Shown: positions 23,392 through 33,800 of the stretch, one piece after another
Layout of the letters: each line of letters opens with the position of its first letter
Position numbering within the stretch: position 1 is the first letter of the stretch
Origin: Guillardia theta CCMP2712
Taxonomy: Eukaryota > Cryptophyceae > Pyrenomonadales > Geminigeraceae
Length of the DNA: 64,000 nt
Assembly: GCF_000315625.1 (NCBI RefSeq)
Contig: NW_005434662.1
Coordinates: 537,794 to 601,793 of the forward strand
Direction: 5' to 3'
Position numbers and translations under genes: made by a program
The notes under the pieces: model-generated
What the model saw: only the letters and a program-made list of their open reading frames with translations
Told to the model about the DNA's origin: nothing
The model's database searches: none

Positions 23392-25255
23392 TCATTTGTT
23401 GCAAGATTCGATTGCCAGAATCCACTTTGACCGATCAGTTTCTGAAACACAAGCGCACTCAAAAGTTCTGCGCTTCATGTTATCGCGAATAGTCAGTTCC
23501 CAGTGATTTCCGCTCCCTGCCTTTGGCTGAGCAAGACATGATTTCAAGGAGATGCATCCCTGAGGATCCTGGCCCGCAGCAAAGGCATCAGAGCTGACAT
23601 AATACTCCAATGATGTCCCCGACAGTACAAAGAAGCGGTCCCTCCAGGAAGAATTGTACCACCCTCGCTTCTTCATCCAGCCTGTGTATTTGGGCGATCC
23701 TTTCTTCGCCGATTCTCTACAAGAAAAAACATCAGTGATGAACTATGCTCAGAGCAAAGAATGCAGAAAAAAAAACTCACTCTTCAGTAAAAATCGTGGG
23801 TCTTCTGTCAATTGCTTTGCGTCTGTTTTCAGGCTCAAAACAAGAAATTCCCTGATAAACAAGTGTTTTTACCTGTCATCCTCTACGATCTGTTTCAAGT
23901 GATCGATCCATGATTTCATTTGAAACTCGTCACTGCATCGACATTCATACGTCCTCTTCTTGACATTATCTCGAATGACGAAAACACTGGAATCATCTTT
24001 GTCACGCTCCACGTTGCATCCCGAAAGAAGTATCGTTCCCCTTGGAGATAGACCATTTTGATACGAGTCGGAGTTTGCGTAGTAGTCTAGACTCCTATTC
24101 TGCCTCAAGACGAAATATCGGCCTTGCCATGCAGTGTTGAACCATCCTCGCTTTTTCAACCAGCCTTCGTGCATTGTGGAGGAAGTCCTGCACAAATGAT
24201 TAAACAGATATAATTTCCTCATGGCTATCTTCAGGAAACAGGATAATTACACTTACATGTCATTTGGCAACATCTTTTGAGAGTTGTTCTGCCTCTGGTT
24301 TGATTCCCAACTAAATAAGTTGGTGAGAGAGCTGCTTCGTTGAATGGTGGAGCTGCCCCTTGGCGATTCGGATACAGACGGGGAAGGAGTATCAGGAGGC
24401 TGATAAAGGAGAAAATGAGATGAAAAAAACACAATAAATCAAATGGAAAAATCTAAAATGACTCACAGAGTCTTTCCATCTTGACTGCATTTTTTCCGTG
24501 AAAGAAAACGAGCTCACTCGACCAGTGTCACATTTTTTCACCAATCTCCCATCGAACAAGCTGTTGAAGTACGGGCACCAGCATTTTCTACAAAAAACAA
24601 AATGAAAATTAGGAGACGATCGATAAAAAGTAAGAAGGTACCTGTGCTCAGGTGAAAGAGAGATCACAATTTCATGCAGCAAAGCAGCTTCATCCCTTCG
24701 ATCCTGCCGGACCAACAAAGCACTCTGATGATCGAGGGTGCGTACGTGCTTCGGATTGAGAACAAGAGACTTTTCAAAGCATTCTTCAGCACCATATAAA
24801 TCATCGAAATCTTCAAGCAGCAACAGACCCAAATAGGCTAATGTACTGCATTTGAGCTCTTGATCGCATTCCATTGAAAGTGCGGTTTCGTAATGCATTT
24901 TGGCAGCATCGCGTCGTTTCACTTCATGCTCAAGTCTGCCGAGATTGAAAATAATCTTTGGTCTCTCTGGGTCTACCTTCAAAGCGTGGAGATAGAGAGT
25001 TCTGGCTGCATCGAATTGACCAGTCCGATGGTTAATGACCGCAAGCGAATGGAGCGCCTTCACATCGGTCTCGTTATTACACAAAATTCTGCAGAAAATC
25101 TCAGAAGCTTCTTCTAGTCTCTTCTCCGATATCAATTTTTCAGCTTGGACGTGCAGTTTTGCATTGTCTAGTTGTTCTTTTCCTCGAATGAACGAAGATT
25201 GATTCAGGTTGAGTTTTACTTCCATGTTGGGGCTCACGATAGGAGCAAGCGACAT
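23392..25255 (-). CDS. TPR protein with two C-terminal PH domains
   Basis: Starts at the ATG at 25253-25255 (MSLAPIVSPNMEVKLNLNQS). The first exon encodes tetratricopeptide-like helices from about 25170 to 24660: EKRLEEASEIFCRILCNNET, ALHSLAVINHRTGQFDAART, IIFNLGRLEHEVKRRDAAKM and YGAEECFEKSLVLNPKHVRT. Introns near 24650-24600 and 24470-24405 lead to a Ser-rich linker. Two PH domains follow in separate exons: GWLKKRGWFNTAWQGRYFVL ... RTYECRCSDEFQMKSWIDHL (24180-23885) and GWMKKRGWYNSSWRDRFFVL ... RRTFECACVSETDRSKWILA (23690-23400), with a stop at 23392. The two PH copies are clearly alike, suggesting internal duplication. PH domains bind phosphoinositides or proteins and TPRs bind peptides, so a membrane-recruited adaptor is a reasonable inference. 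Confidence 0.85.
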
Positions 25256-26889
25256 CTTTGATTCTGTTCAATCGTCCAAAAGGGGTAATGTAATCCAGGT
25301 TGATTGCTAGCTAAATGTCGCACGATTGAGTCTGCTATCGAAGCAACAGCGACATGAACCAGCAAACAAAGCTAAATGGTAACAAAGTGACAGCCTGGCT
25401 GTACCTATGGGAGGCAGTTGATGGCAAGCTAACAAGAATCAGAAGTGGATAAGAGGGGAGAGGGAGGGAGTGATGAGGCCAGAGAGGGAGAGGAGGTGGC
25501 TGAGAGGGGTCAGGACGGGAGAGCGCGTGGCAAGAGAGCGAGAACCAGAGGGAAGGCGATTGCGGGAGGTGCTGTGGAAGTGAAGGAGGGGTTAGGGGTC
25601 CTTTCAAATAGGTGGGGTGGGTCAACATAGAAACAATTTGAGGTGGGGTGGGTCGGTAGTTCTGTACCCTTTGATTCCAGATGGGGTACCATGACCCGGA
25701 GGGACGACCAAGTGTCGTGGAGTGAAGAAATTTCTCATAGGCCACATAGGAAAAAAACAGGAGAAAGTGAAGCTAGTCAAGAGGGTGAACAGAAGGTCGG
25801 GTGGAAACTACGGCGAGAGGGTACTGTCATCCTTTTGGGTAGTCTGGGAGGTAGGGGCTTGAGATGCTAGTTTTGGGGTAGGGGTGGGGGTTGTATGAAC
25901 GAACAATCCGCGTACTTTTGGGGAACGAGTGGTAAGACTACCCTACCACTTTCTCCGACTCAAGACAGTTTAAAGAGGGGGTAGGGGTCCACCAACATTC
26001 CTCAAGAAGGCAGGAGGCTGGACCCGTTTTTGCAAAAAACTCTGCCACGTTCCACCCCACCCCTCACTGTTCAGCTGACCCTACCCTGTGTCTCCGAGTG
26101 AAGCTTTCAGAACGACGTGGTTAAGTGGGGGTAGGGTACCTCACCCCCTCGGATATGAACGAGGCTCACTGATGAACCCTACCACTACATTCTGGGGAGG
26201 ACAAGAGATTCTGATATGTACCCCCACCCCCTTTCTGAATATGAATCATACGGGTATTTCATGCGTCACCATCTCCATTTTTCCCCGGATAGTCTGCTCT
26301 GCGCCAACAGCTGCATTCCTCAGTTCGCACATTGTAAAAATTTAGTTGTGGTACAGTTTTAAAAGGTAATAAAATAGAATTTGGCACAGAATTTGCAACT
26401 CGAACAGTACTATGCATGGTTTTACTAAGATAATTCATGGTACTAAACCAAAAACAAGGGTTCGTCTACGTACTATTTAAAATTATAATACCTTTTCCAA
26501 TTCGTGACCTTCAAGTTCCCTTGGACGACTGGTTTTTTTTTCACCGTTCCCTTCACGGTTACGAGATCACACCCGCACTGCAGGCTCGGACTCCCACGGT
26601 TCCGCCGGCCCGGAAGGGCCCCGGGCCCGGTCCTGGTCTGGCCGGCGCCGGCGCCCGCCCCGGTGGAAGCCTGTGACGCAGCCCAGGCTGAGCCTGAGTC
26701 ACGGTGTGACTCAGGCCCCACTGAGCGGGCGGTGGCTTTCTCTCGTCACGTGTGAATACGCCGAAAAACGGTAAACTTTCAAGTTGGCAAACTTACTTAG
26801 TTCGCGGCACTGCCGCAGTCACAGTCGGATACTATGATTTCACTGAGTCAGTACAGGCTGATCGGACAGTTGGGCGGCCCCCGGGCCGG
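25256..26889. other. Intergenic region: GGGTAGGG-rich stretch and GC island
   Basis: Upstream of the TPR-PH gene, 25445-26230 is rich in GGGGTAGGGG, GGTGGGGTGGG and CCCTACCCC words. The segment 26330-26510 is A/T-rich. A GC-rich island from about 26575 to 26960, with GGCCCGGAAGGGCCCCGGGCC-like runs and TGAGTCAC/TGACTCAGG words, runs into the 3' end of the beta-galactosidase frame. No gene is supported. Confidence 0.45.
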
Positions 26890-29513
26890 CTAGGCCGAGC
26901 TAGTGCGACTCCCGACGGTAGGCGGCTTAGGGCGAAGGAGGATCTCAGGAGCAACTCGCACTGAGCCTCGGTAATTCTCAAAGCTGAGCTCGAGTTCAAG
27001 TGCGATGACGTCATTGACCCCTTGCTTGAGGAAGCTTGCCGGCACATACAGGTCGTGCTGAGGGCCCATCTCCTCCCAGTACATCCCTAGGTTGATGCCG
27101 TTGAGCCAGAGGTACCCCTGAGCGCATCACCGTCAGCTGCGGCGAGGACGGAAGGACGTGGTAACACTGCCACTGGAACACCGGGAGAGTCGGGATGGGA
27201 GAATCTCACCTTGCCGAGCTTACGGGTTGAGATGAAGGTGTCACCAATCTGATCTGGGCGCAATTTGAACTCGCCCATCAGAAACAAGGGAGCTCGCTCG
27301 CGTTCTTTGCCGCCGGCGCCTCCTGGCAGCGAGAGAGACTTCAAGTCAGGTTATCAGGCTGCACGAGGACAAGGTACTTGATCTGAGGGCGGCGCGCAGA
27401 GCTTCCAGCGGGAAAGGGTCCAACACGAGGGGGAGGTTGAGCCAATCGCCTTCGATTTCATCATCGCCGAAGAACACTGGTCCAAACAAGCCCTTGGAAT
27501 CTGCAAAACGATCAAGATGCTTATGAGAGCGTTGGAGTTGCTGGTGCTCCGGTAAGCAGCGGCAAGGCTACCTGTGAGGAACTGTCCGTAGTTGACCCTT
27601 CCGAGGTTCTCTACCAGGATGTCGAGCTGCTTGATGCCTTGGTCAGGCCCCACGAGGAGCGAGGCAACACTCGGGCCCTCCTCGTGCCGCGACATGACGG
27701 CAGCAAACTCGCGATCCATGAAGACCTGAGCTCTGTCCTTGACTCTCCCGACGGTCAGATTCTTCTCTCCGTTCTCCCTGCTGTTCAAGGAGATCCCAGG
27801 GCGGCTGTAGAGGACAAATCCGTAGTCGGCATTGATCAGCTCAAAGGGGAGAGGCCTCTGGGATGAGACTGCAATGCCGGAGACCTTGTCCAGGACATCC
27901 CAAAGGGACGATTTCCACGGCAGCTGCACGGTGCCCAGGTCCACAAGAGGGATTGCAGGCGGCTCAGGAGGAAGAGGCGTTCGAGAAAAGTTCCGCAGCA
28001 GAGACTGGAGCGCTTCAAACTTGTCCAGGTTGTCCGAGCCCACCCCATGCTCCCCACACTCAGATATCGGAGATGAGTAGTCGTAGGATGTGATGATGGA
28101 CGCATACTGATACGGACGTGAGTTGTCTAGAATGTTTGCTCCGCTCCAGAAACCGAAATTTGTCCCTCCGTGCACCATGTACATACTGAAAGAGAACCCT
28201 TGCTCTATCATGGTCCTGAGTGTAGTGACCGCTGCCCTTGTAGAGGTACGGGAGACGTTCGCTTGACCCCAAACGCTGTACCAACCTGGATAGTATTCTG
28301 AGCAGAACAGGGGTGCTAAACCTTTTGGGTTCATCTCCAGCTGAGCAAGCATAGCCTCTGTCACGTTGCCACTGGGGCCGAAGTCGCCAGCGCTGAGGAC
28401 GACACTTCCATTCAACGATCCTCGTCGCATGCTGTTGATGTCCCCGAAGTCTGTCGTGTACAAGATGACCTGGAGCACGTGGTCACTGCTTGCAAGACAA
28501 CTGGAGTGTGGAGCGAAGACCTGCGGTCCAAGAAGGCTTCTGCAGAGGTGGATCAGATGATTGAGATACTTTCGATCAGCTGCGATCTTCGAGACATCTC
28601 CATAGCTTCCGAACTCGTTTTCAATCTGAATCATGATGACTGGACCACCGTGCTGGTATAGAAATCTCCGAAACCTGAAAGATCTTCAGCTGAACCTCGT
28701 CTTCTAGGTTGAGAAGGCACTTCGCCTGGGGAGAAGCATCTTCCACCAAATCTCCACCTCCTGGATGTAATTTGGCTCGTAGGTCCGCAGGACGAGCTCT
28801 TGATTCTTCAAGAGCCAAGAAGGGAATCCTCCGAATTCCCATTCAGCACCTGGGAAACAAAACAGCATCAGCAATGCTCCTCTCTCTCAATAGATGCGTC
28901 CGACATATGAAAGGGCCGGGTCTCAGGAGTACAAGCAAACCCAGCTCGTGGGCCAAGGCCATGAACTCTTCAACCTAGGAGAAAACTTCTCAAAATCTTC
29001 TACTTGATCGCCATACTGTTGGCTGCTATACATTGTGTGACCCCGAGAATCTGTACTGTCGCTTCTTACTCTCGTGAAAATTCCAAGCAACCTAAAGTTC
29101 ACGCACTCATGAAACCTACTCACCAGAGAAATATCATCACATAAGTCTGGATCGCATTAAAGCCCAAGGCCTTGACTCGCTGCATTCGATCGCGCCAGTA
29201 CCTGCACACGGATCGTCATTTCGAATCGTTACATTGCAATGTTCCCCATTACGCTTTTGGGATTCGAAAGTAATGCAGTTCCCCAGCAAATATCTGGAAT
29301 GGCTGACCATCTTTGTAAAACTTGTTATCCTTGATGGAAAAGCTCCTCTTCTGGTCTCCTGCCAGCTCCTAGGATGAAACTCAGATGGCAGATAGTCACT
29401 TTGTAGAAGCTCACTGCATGGATCTCCCTGGACACAAGAGGGAAGCCATCGGCATGAAAATTGAAGATGCAAATCGCCACGAAAAACGTGACCAAGGGGC
29501 GCAATACAGCCAT
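26890..29513 (-). CDS. Glycoside hydrolase family 35 beta-galactosidase, secreted
   Basis: Starts at the ATG at 29511-29513 with a signal peptide (MAVLRPLVTFFVAICIFNFH). Exons then give GQPFQIFAGELHYFRIPKA, YWRDRMQRVKALGFNAIQTY, WNFHESKKRQYRFSGSHN|VEEFMALAHELGLLVLLRPG, AEWEFGGFPSWLLKNQELVL, and IQIENEFGSYGD near 28620 with the acid/base glutamate. The nucleophile glutamate is in FCSEYYPGWYSVWG near 28290. The C-terminal jelly-roll block GYLWLNGINLGMYWEEMGPQ ... LYVPASFLKQGVNDVIALEL lies at 27084-26980, and the stop is at 26890. GH35 enzymes remove terminal beta-galactose from glycans, usually outside the cell or in lysosome-like compartments. Splice sites of the N- and C-terminal exons agree in phase. 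The last 20 or so residues are encoded inside a GC-rich island and may be recent. Confidence 0.9.
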
Positions 29514-30804
29514 TCGTGGAGAAACCCACCAAGGAGTTCCAATGACTCCCCGTTCTGACCTTCAGTCCTGACCTTCAGTCTGTACAAAGTAGACTATAAA
29601 TAGCAGTGTGTAAAACCAAACATGAAATATACACCACAGTTGTTGACATTTCAACTATTGAGGATCAATACAACTATATAATGCTTTCTTCCCCGACTTC
29701 CATCAGGCTATGCTAGATGGCATCGAACACTAAAGACCGCAAATTCAGCAATAGAAAGCATATCAGCACGGACCCTAACTAGCTATACGTCTAGCCACAC
29801 GTGTAAATCGCCTCCTGCGACATAACTGAACAGCACATTGCAGTAATTTGAAAGGCAATGCCCTTTGAAAGGCAGATCGAAACGCAACCCTTACTTCTTC
29901 AATGGTACATAGAGCGATATTGTTGTCCCTCTACTCTCTATCGATCCCCTCTTTCACGTGCACACCATACAAGAATGATATCACTTCTCAGGCACCATTG
30001 TCAGCTAGAAAGGCATCGCTGTATCCGCGCCATCCCTGTTCCAACCTGGTTCCGTCGCTCGGACATTTTTGTTGTGCCGCTCCGACAAAAGTCTCATCAG
30101 GAAGAACTACTCTGAGGCGCACCTGATTTCCATTATTCCAATTTCACATTTGGTCCTGTGACTCTGAAATCTACTGCATTCGTACCCTGATTTTGCTTTA
30201 AGTACCCTACATTTGTATTGATTAAGTACCGGTATGAGGTCTCAAAAAGGAAACTATGGTAAGGTGGTGCCAAATTTACCGAGAAATTCAGACCTTACCT
30301 CAACTCGTTCCGGCGACAGCTGTCCAGGCAATGCAGGCGCCGCAGCTACCGACCTCGTAAGTCATCCATGGGCTCTGCCAGCAGTTTCTCTGCTTCTCAT
30401 GTCCTCAATCCTCATCCTACTCATCTCCCATTATCTTTATAGTGCCCCAGCTTGTCTTTCTTCTCCAATGACGGCATATTCCACTTTCAGCATTCCACCC
30501 TCCCATTCCAGCGCTTCTTTGCCTAAGAATGCTGCCAAATTCTTCCACTTCATTGTACATGGATATCCTCTTCATGTCCCTTGAATGTTCTCTGTAATGA
30601 AGATGTCTTTGAGTTACTGTCACTTACTATATCCTCTATTTCTGCCTGTATGAATTGTCCGGATTTCAAATCTGATTTTCACTGCCCACCAACTCCAGCA
30701 GTTTTCTGCTCTTTTCTTTGTTCAATGGTGTCTCTTGTTTTCATTCAATAGAGTTTTGTCCATTCGTCTACAATCCCCGCATCGCTAAAATCCTCATTAG
30801 CCAG
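29514..30804. other. Intergenic region, unresolved
   Basis: No recognisable protein. Minus-strand frames at 30300-30800 contain short helical-looking pieces (for example SRDMKRISMYNEVEEFGS) but their splice phases did not join convincingly. The first exon or exons of the proteasome gene on the plus strand probably lie in the right part. Confidence 0.3.
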
Positions 30805-31769
30805 GTGGAACAACCGAAGGAAAGTCGCTTTTCGCCATACCAAAACAACGGAGGGTAAGAGATTGGTTTTCGGGGTGGGAATTTGAATTGACCCTGGTCT
30901 AGCACTTGCTTGGCACTTGCTGGTGCGGACTTCTGTATCATAGCAGCAGATTCGAGGTTGAGTCTTGGCTACTCTATCCTTTCTCGGAATACTCCCAAAG
31001 TTGCTCAGCTGACAACAAAGTACGTTGTTTCCCCGAATGTCGAATCAGTGTCTGATCCGATTTCATCTGCCAGAACATGCATCGCATCAAGTGGTTGCAA
31101 CGCGGACATGGTTACACTTCAGAAATATCTCAAGTTTAAGATTCAGATGTATCTTCATCAACATGGAAAGGTTATCTTCAAATAGCTCTTGACAATGTAT
31201 ATGGCGCGTTGACAGCGGTTTTACACAGGAGATGTCAACTCCAGCCGTTGCACAAATGCTTGCCACAACCTTGTATCATCGTCGATTCTTCCCGTGAGCT
31301 GATGAGAGTTTCATGCAGCTTGTAATGATGTTGCAGCTACTATACTTTCAATATCGTCGGAGGGCTGGACCAGAATGGAGAGGGCTGTGTGTTTAGCTAC
31401 GATGCGATCGGTTGTTTCGAACGCTTGAAGTACACGGTAGACTTTGTCATCCATGCTAGGCGTTATGGGAATGACAGAAATTTGCAAGGTTTCGGGAAGT
31501 GGTCATGCATTGATTGAACCGTTCTTGGACAACTTGGTCGCCTACAAGAACACAGATAACAAACCAACTATTGAGAGGTAATTTTTTTTGTTGAAACTTT
31601 ATTGTTCTAAAGCTCATGAATTAGGTCCTGTGATGAAACTTTAGAGCTTGTGAAGGACATTTTCTCCTCGGCGGGAGAACGTGACATTTACACGGGGGAT
31701 TTTGTTGACATTTACATCATTGACAAGAATGGCACTAGATACGAGCAGTTTCCTCTCAAGAAGGATTAG
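30805..31769 (+). CDS. PSMB1: 20S proteasome beta-6 subunit (PSMB1 type), 5' end unresolved
   Basis: From the acceptor at 30804 the exons read PKESRFSPYQNNGG|TCLALAGADFCIIAADSRLS, matching the RFSPY-x-x-NGG and A-D-x-R-LS blocks of beta-6. Then CIASSGCNADMVTLQKYLKF, MSTPAVAQMLATTLYHRRFF|YYTFNIVGGLDQNGEGCVFS, GSGHALIEPFLDNLVAYKNT and ELVKDIFSSAGERDIYTGDF follow, ending EQFPLKKD at 31767-31769. Five short GT-AG introns separate these pieces. Beta-6 is a structural, non-catalytic subunit of the core particle; as expected there is no processed N-terminal threonine motif. The first coding exon with the ATG is not identified. The frame before 30805 stays open for a while but has no convincing start. 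Confidence 0.88.
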
Positions 31770-31959
31770 ATTGATTTCTTGCTTGATTTAGCTGTGATTG
31801 AGATCTGGTTGGATTTAAAAGCAGAGAGGAATGTAGGCTTGTGATAGACATGAATATTAAAATTTGGAAGAACATTGTTGAACCATGAAGTTTGCTTATC
31901 ATCAATTTCATTTGGAATGTCCTACTCAGGCTAGCATAACTTTCCTTATGACAGTATGC

Positions 31960-32193
31960 TTACTTATCAGAGACGGCAAAGTTGGGCTGAACGGAGTACT
32001 GTCCGAATGCTCCACGGTAATCGCCGACGGAACCCTGCGGTCAGGACAGTGAGATGCAAGACAGGAAGGATGAAGACATCACGTTGTCGCTGGCAGAACC
32101 ATCACCAAGATCGACTACTCCTCCAAAGGCGATCTCAGACTTCTTGGGGGCAGGAGCAGCGAGGGCAGAGAATTCACGGATGTCAGAAAACAT
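31960..32193 (-). CDS. Small two-exon protein of 61 residues
   Basis: ATG at 32191-32193. Exon 1 (32193-32083) encodes 37 residues beginning MFSDIREFSALAAPAPKKSE and including IAFGGVVDLGDGSASDN. A 48-nt intron (32082-32035) with GTGATG donor and CCGCAG acceptor follows. Exon 2 (32034-31960) encodes 24 residues, GSVGDYRGAFGQYSVQPN and a short tail, ending TAA at 31960-31962. The phase is 0 and no stop interrupts the joined frame. The composition looks like a real small protein rather than chance, but I do not recognise it. A stop lies in frame upstream of the ATG, so it is either complete or has a further upstream exon. It converges with the proteasome gene, leaving 190 bp between stops. Confidence 0.45.
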
Positions 32194-32361
32194 TTTCAGA
32201 AGCCTAGCAAAGTCATGATCAGTTTCTTACACAACGGGAGAAATGCGGAAAGAGCTTTGTTGAACATTTATAAGATTTGTGTGCAAAGCTGGAAATGGAA
32301 GAAGCTGCAACTTCTCCATCCGATGAAAATAGCGGCGTCTCAGTTTGTCACTGATACAACT

Positions 32362-32533
32362 GATTGAACAGGACTGTGCTCGGGTGAATGGTCAAAAAAT
32401 ACAAGTGATTGAACAGGACTGTGAACGGGTGAATGGTCAAAAAATACAAGTGATTGAACAGGACTGTGAACGGGTGAATGGTCAAAAAATACAAGTGATT
32501 GAACAGGACTGTGAACGGGTGAATGGTCAAAAC
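32362..32533. repeat. 45-bp tandem repeat, about 3.8 copies
   Basis: Units start at 32362, 32407, 32452 and 32497. The first three are full 45-bp copies and the last is partial. Copies differ by only a base or two (GCTC versus GAAC in unit 1). Because 45 is a multiple of 3, frames stay open on both strands, giving VIEQDCERVNGQKIQ repeats on plus and FDHSPVHSPVQSLVF repeats on minus. Confidence 0.9.
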
Positions 32534-32541
32534 CATGAGCT

Positions 32542-33229
32542 CCCCCAATCGAAACCACTCATAGCTCATCTGCGTACAACGGTATCTCCTTCATGGATTG
32601 CTGAGGTTTCGAATTCTCTCATCTTCACCGATCAGACTCCCTATTCCTGTCTCCTACCAACACATCGTGTTTCGCAGGGGTTATTGGAAGTACCCTCATG
32701 CTGCTTCTCTCTACAGCTCATCCCCCTCTGCTCTCGTCTCGACCGCGCTCCATGCGCAGAAATAGAACCGTCAAGGTCAATGGTAAAGTTTGAAACTTTC
32801 CTCCAAAACTTGACTACGCCAAATATCAAACTTGAAAATTTCTCAAGTTCAACCCGGGACCCCCCGGGCGGTGAATCATCATGGCACGCAGGTTCAGTGC
32901 GGCATGCGGCGCCAGCCTCGGAGTGTCAGGACCGACCGTCCGACGGCGGGGGCGGCCCGCGAGTCTGCCCCGGTTGGCCGCGCCGGCGGCGGCAGCTTCA
33001 GCATTGCCAGTGAGGGCCGCTGCCAGGAGTGGCCCGTAGACGCCAATTTAATGGCTTCGTGGACTTGCTTTAGCCATATGTATGAGTCATTCGCTGGCTA
33101 ATACCCTGGCCGATTCTGAGTTATCAGCCCCCCGCACTGTCACTAAGATCCCAGCCTAAGTGAGCTATGATCAGTGCCCGGGCTGAGCTGCTAATATTTA
33201 TACTAGACTGAGTCTCCATTGACGACAAA
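32542..33229. other. Intergenic region with GC-rich island
   Basis: A GC-rich island at about 32850-33010 is followed by a transitional segment to about 33200 with clustered CTGAGT/TGACTC-like words. The plus-strand frame that starts in the 45-bp repeat runs into it and shows no domain. No gene is supported here. Confidence 0.4.
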
Positions 33230-33800
33230 CGTCATCCCCTTTGTTTCTGCCCAACACCCGTAAGGTCAGCAGGAAAGAGACAGGCCGACAGACGGTAATC
33301 TCACCGAGGTAGTGCCTGGCGTGTTGGAGGAAGGGAGCCATGTCGTGGTTGGAGATGGGCAGGAGGCCGATACCGACAGCACGGATGATCTCTCTCCTGA
33401 CCTCGTTGAGCAGAGGCCCGGGCAGTATCCCGTACTGGAAGCAAATCTGCCGCCCACACTGTCAACCCCCAGGAGTTCAACAGTCGACCGCCGGCTGACC
33501 TCGTTCATGGTGCCTTTGGGGTAAACGGCACCGGAGGCCTTGACCTTCTGCTTCAGGACGTTCTGGATCAGAGACGCTCTGTCCTGTCTGCTCTTCGCGG
33601 TCGGGGATGCAGCTTCCCTGTCTCCTCTCCACCGATGCGCGTCGTTGACTTGGGATGAGCTGCCGCAGGAGTGAAGAGAAGAACCGGGGAGGAGGACTGA
33701 AGAGGAGGAGGAGGAGGAGCTGAAGAGGAGGACTGAGAAGGAGGGCTGAGGAGGAGGACTCGTGGGGAGGACTCAGCAAGAGAGCTGAGCTGGAGAACAA
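33230..33800 (-). CDS. Hypothetical small protein (partial model)
   Basis: Two joined pieces look coding. The first, near 33610-33490, reads SRQDRASLIQNVLKQKVKAS and GAVYPKGTMNE. A GTCAGC donor and GGGCGGCAG acceptor (intron about 33489-33437) lead to ICFQYGILPGPLLNEVRREI and IRAVGIGLLPISNHDMAPFL at about 33436-33305, followed by a GTGAGA donor. The upstream part is Ser/Leu-rich low complexity from GAGGAG repeats, and I could not fix a start. The 5' end overlaps the last PUS1 exon on the same strand, so these could be downstream exons of an alternative PUS1 transcript or a separate gene. No domain is recognised. Confidence 0.3.

Noticed and set aside
25445-26230. GGGTAGGG repeats as interstitial telomere
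   Set aside because: The words are irregular, not a tandem array of one unit, and recur at many gene starts, so a telomere relic is unlikely.
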